Assembly: GCF_001889525.1 (NCBI RefSeq)
Contig: NZ_CP018192.1
Span: 186,001 to 250,000 of the forward strand
Source: Granulibacter bethesdensis
GTDB taxonomy: Bacteria > Pseudomonadota > Alphaproteobacteria > Acetobacterales > Acetobacteraceae
DNA length: 64,000 bases
Direction of reading: 5' to 3'
A program made the position numbers and the translations under genes. Position 1 is the stretch's first letter; every line of letters starts with the position of its first letter. The notes beneath the pieces are model-generated. The model saw nothing but the letters and a program-made list of their open reading frames with translations. It ran no database searches and had not been told where the DNA came from. Shown here piece after piece: positions 63,463-64,000 of this stretch.

Positions 63463-64000
63463 ATGTTGAGGGTATTCCCGGCGGCCCATGGGGCAGAAGA
63501 CCAGACGGGACATATTGCCCCTGACTGTTTGGCGCAGGCTGGCTGGATTGATCTGCATAATCCGACGGAAGAGGAAATCCGTCTGGTGTCTCAGGAAACC
63601 GGGCAGTCTATTCCTTCACGTCAGGCGCTGGAGGAGATTGAAAATTCCAGCCGTCTGCGCCTGCATGAGGAAACCCTGTATCTCAGCATGCCGCTGGTCA
63701 GCCGGTCGAGTGAGGAACCGGTCGTAGGACCGTTGGGTATGGTGGTGAACAGGGAGCGCCTGATCACGATCCGGTTTCAGGAAGCGCAGGTGTTTGATCG
63801 ACTGCATGAAGTGCTCGCGGCCAGACAGGCGGGCGGCAGTTCCGGTTTCCGGTTGATGGTTGCCCTGATCGAGGCGCTGGTTGATCGACTGGCCGATGTG
63901 CTGGAAATGACGGCGACCGATATTGATCGTGTCTCCGGCACAATTTTCAGGGAAAGCCGTCAGACGTCCCGCAGGCCGGCCCGTGCGGATCGTATGTTGC
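63463..64000 (+). CDS. corA: CorA-like magnesium/cobalt transport protein, 3' end off the window
   Basis: The N-terminal 179 residues of a CorA-family divalent-cation channel, still open at the window edge. The start MLRVFPAAHGAEDQ, LAQAGWIDLHNPTEEEIRLV, LHEETLYLSMPLVSR and VVNRERLITIRFQEAQVF match the cytosolic funnel domain of the family. The C-terminal membrane helices and the GMN motif lie outside. ATG 63463 has GGAAGG 9 bases upstream. It diverges from rnd. Confidence 0.85.
   Translation, partial: MLRVFPAAHGAEDQTGHIAPDCLAQAGWIDLHNPTEEEIRLVSQETGQSIPSRQALEEIENSSRLRLHEETLYLSMPLVSRSSEEPVVGPLGMVVNRERLITIRFQEAQVFDRLHEVLAARQAGGSSGFRLMVALIEALVDRLADVLEMTATDIDRVSGTIFRESRQTSRRPARADRML

Overview
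The window looks like a core chromosomal segment of a high-GC alphaproteobacterium, most probably of the acetic acid bacterium family (Acetobacteraceae). The genus is inference; the gene content (methanol-type MxaD-like protein, sarcosine oxidase, Kdp, T1SS with linked glycosyltransferases) would suit Granulibacter or a relative. The order mutM-rpsT-dnaA at the left edge is typical of alphaproteobacteria. No insertion sequence, prophage, integrase, CRISPR array or rRNA operon is visible. Two genes are cut by the window edges: mutM on the left and a corA-like gene on the right.

Layout. 1-3 kb: DNA repair, ribosomal protein S20 and the initiator DnaA, with a hairpin-rich 399-base leader before dnaA. 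3-11.2 kb: a surface-polysaccharide group resembling WbpL/WbpM/WbpE, then small envelope proteins, a proline iminopeptidase, a glutathione transferase and an O-antigen-ligase-like protein. 11.2-13.3 kb: a COG0523 metallochaperone GTPase coupled to a WD40 protein. 13.4-15.6 kb: a TonB-dependent siderophore receptor behind a Fur-box-like site. 15.7-22 kb: a heterotetrameric sarcosine oxidase operon (soxBDAG) with a divergent LysR regulator and a clear LysR-type dyad between them. 22-23.6 kb: a cupin-type XRE regulator, an AT-rich spacer and a small lipoprotein. 23.8-31.8 kb: a complete potassium-uptake operon (an unnamed 27-residue membrane peptide, then kdpFABCDE).

31.9-38 kb: a DMT exporter, tRNA-Thr, an ArsC-family reductase, the pqiABC lipid-transport operon and a GNAT acetyltransferase. 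38.3-49.8 kb: the most unusual region. A type I secretion ABC transporter and its membrane-fusion partner are followed, all on one strand, by a Sel1-repeat protein, a 1047-residue double glycosyltransferase, a protein with hydrophobic-W-like repeats and a second glycosyltransferase. No recognisable secretion substrate is encoded nearby. I read it as a candidate system for secreting and glycosylating a surface protein or building a surface glycan.

49.9-64 kb: housekeeping genes (ppa, a CAU-anticodon tRNA, ettA, mlaA/mlaC, metF, uvrD/pcrA, prmA, ppx, rnd, corA), plus an MxaD-like and beta-propeller pair that hints at PQQ-linked periplasmic oxidation. Lipid-trafficking modules occur twice (pqiABC and mlaA/mlaC), and envelope or surface functions dominate the window. 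Positions inside proteins are estimates made by hand from the sequence. Family assignments rest on motif recognition, without database searches.
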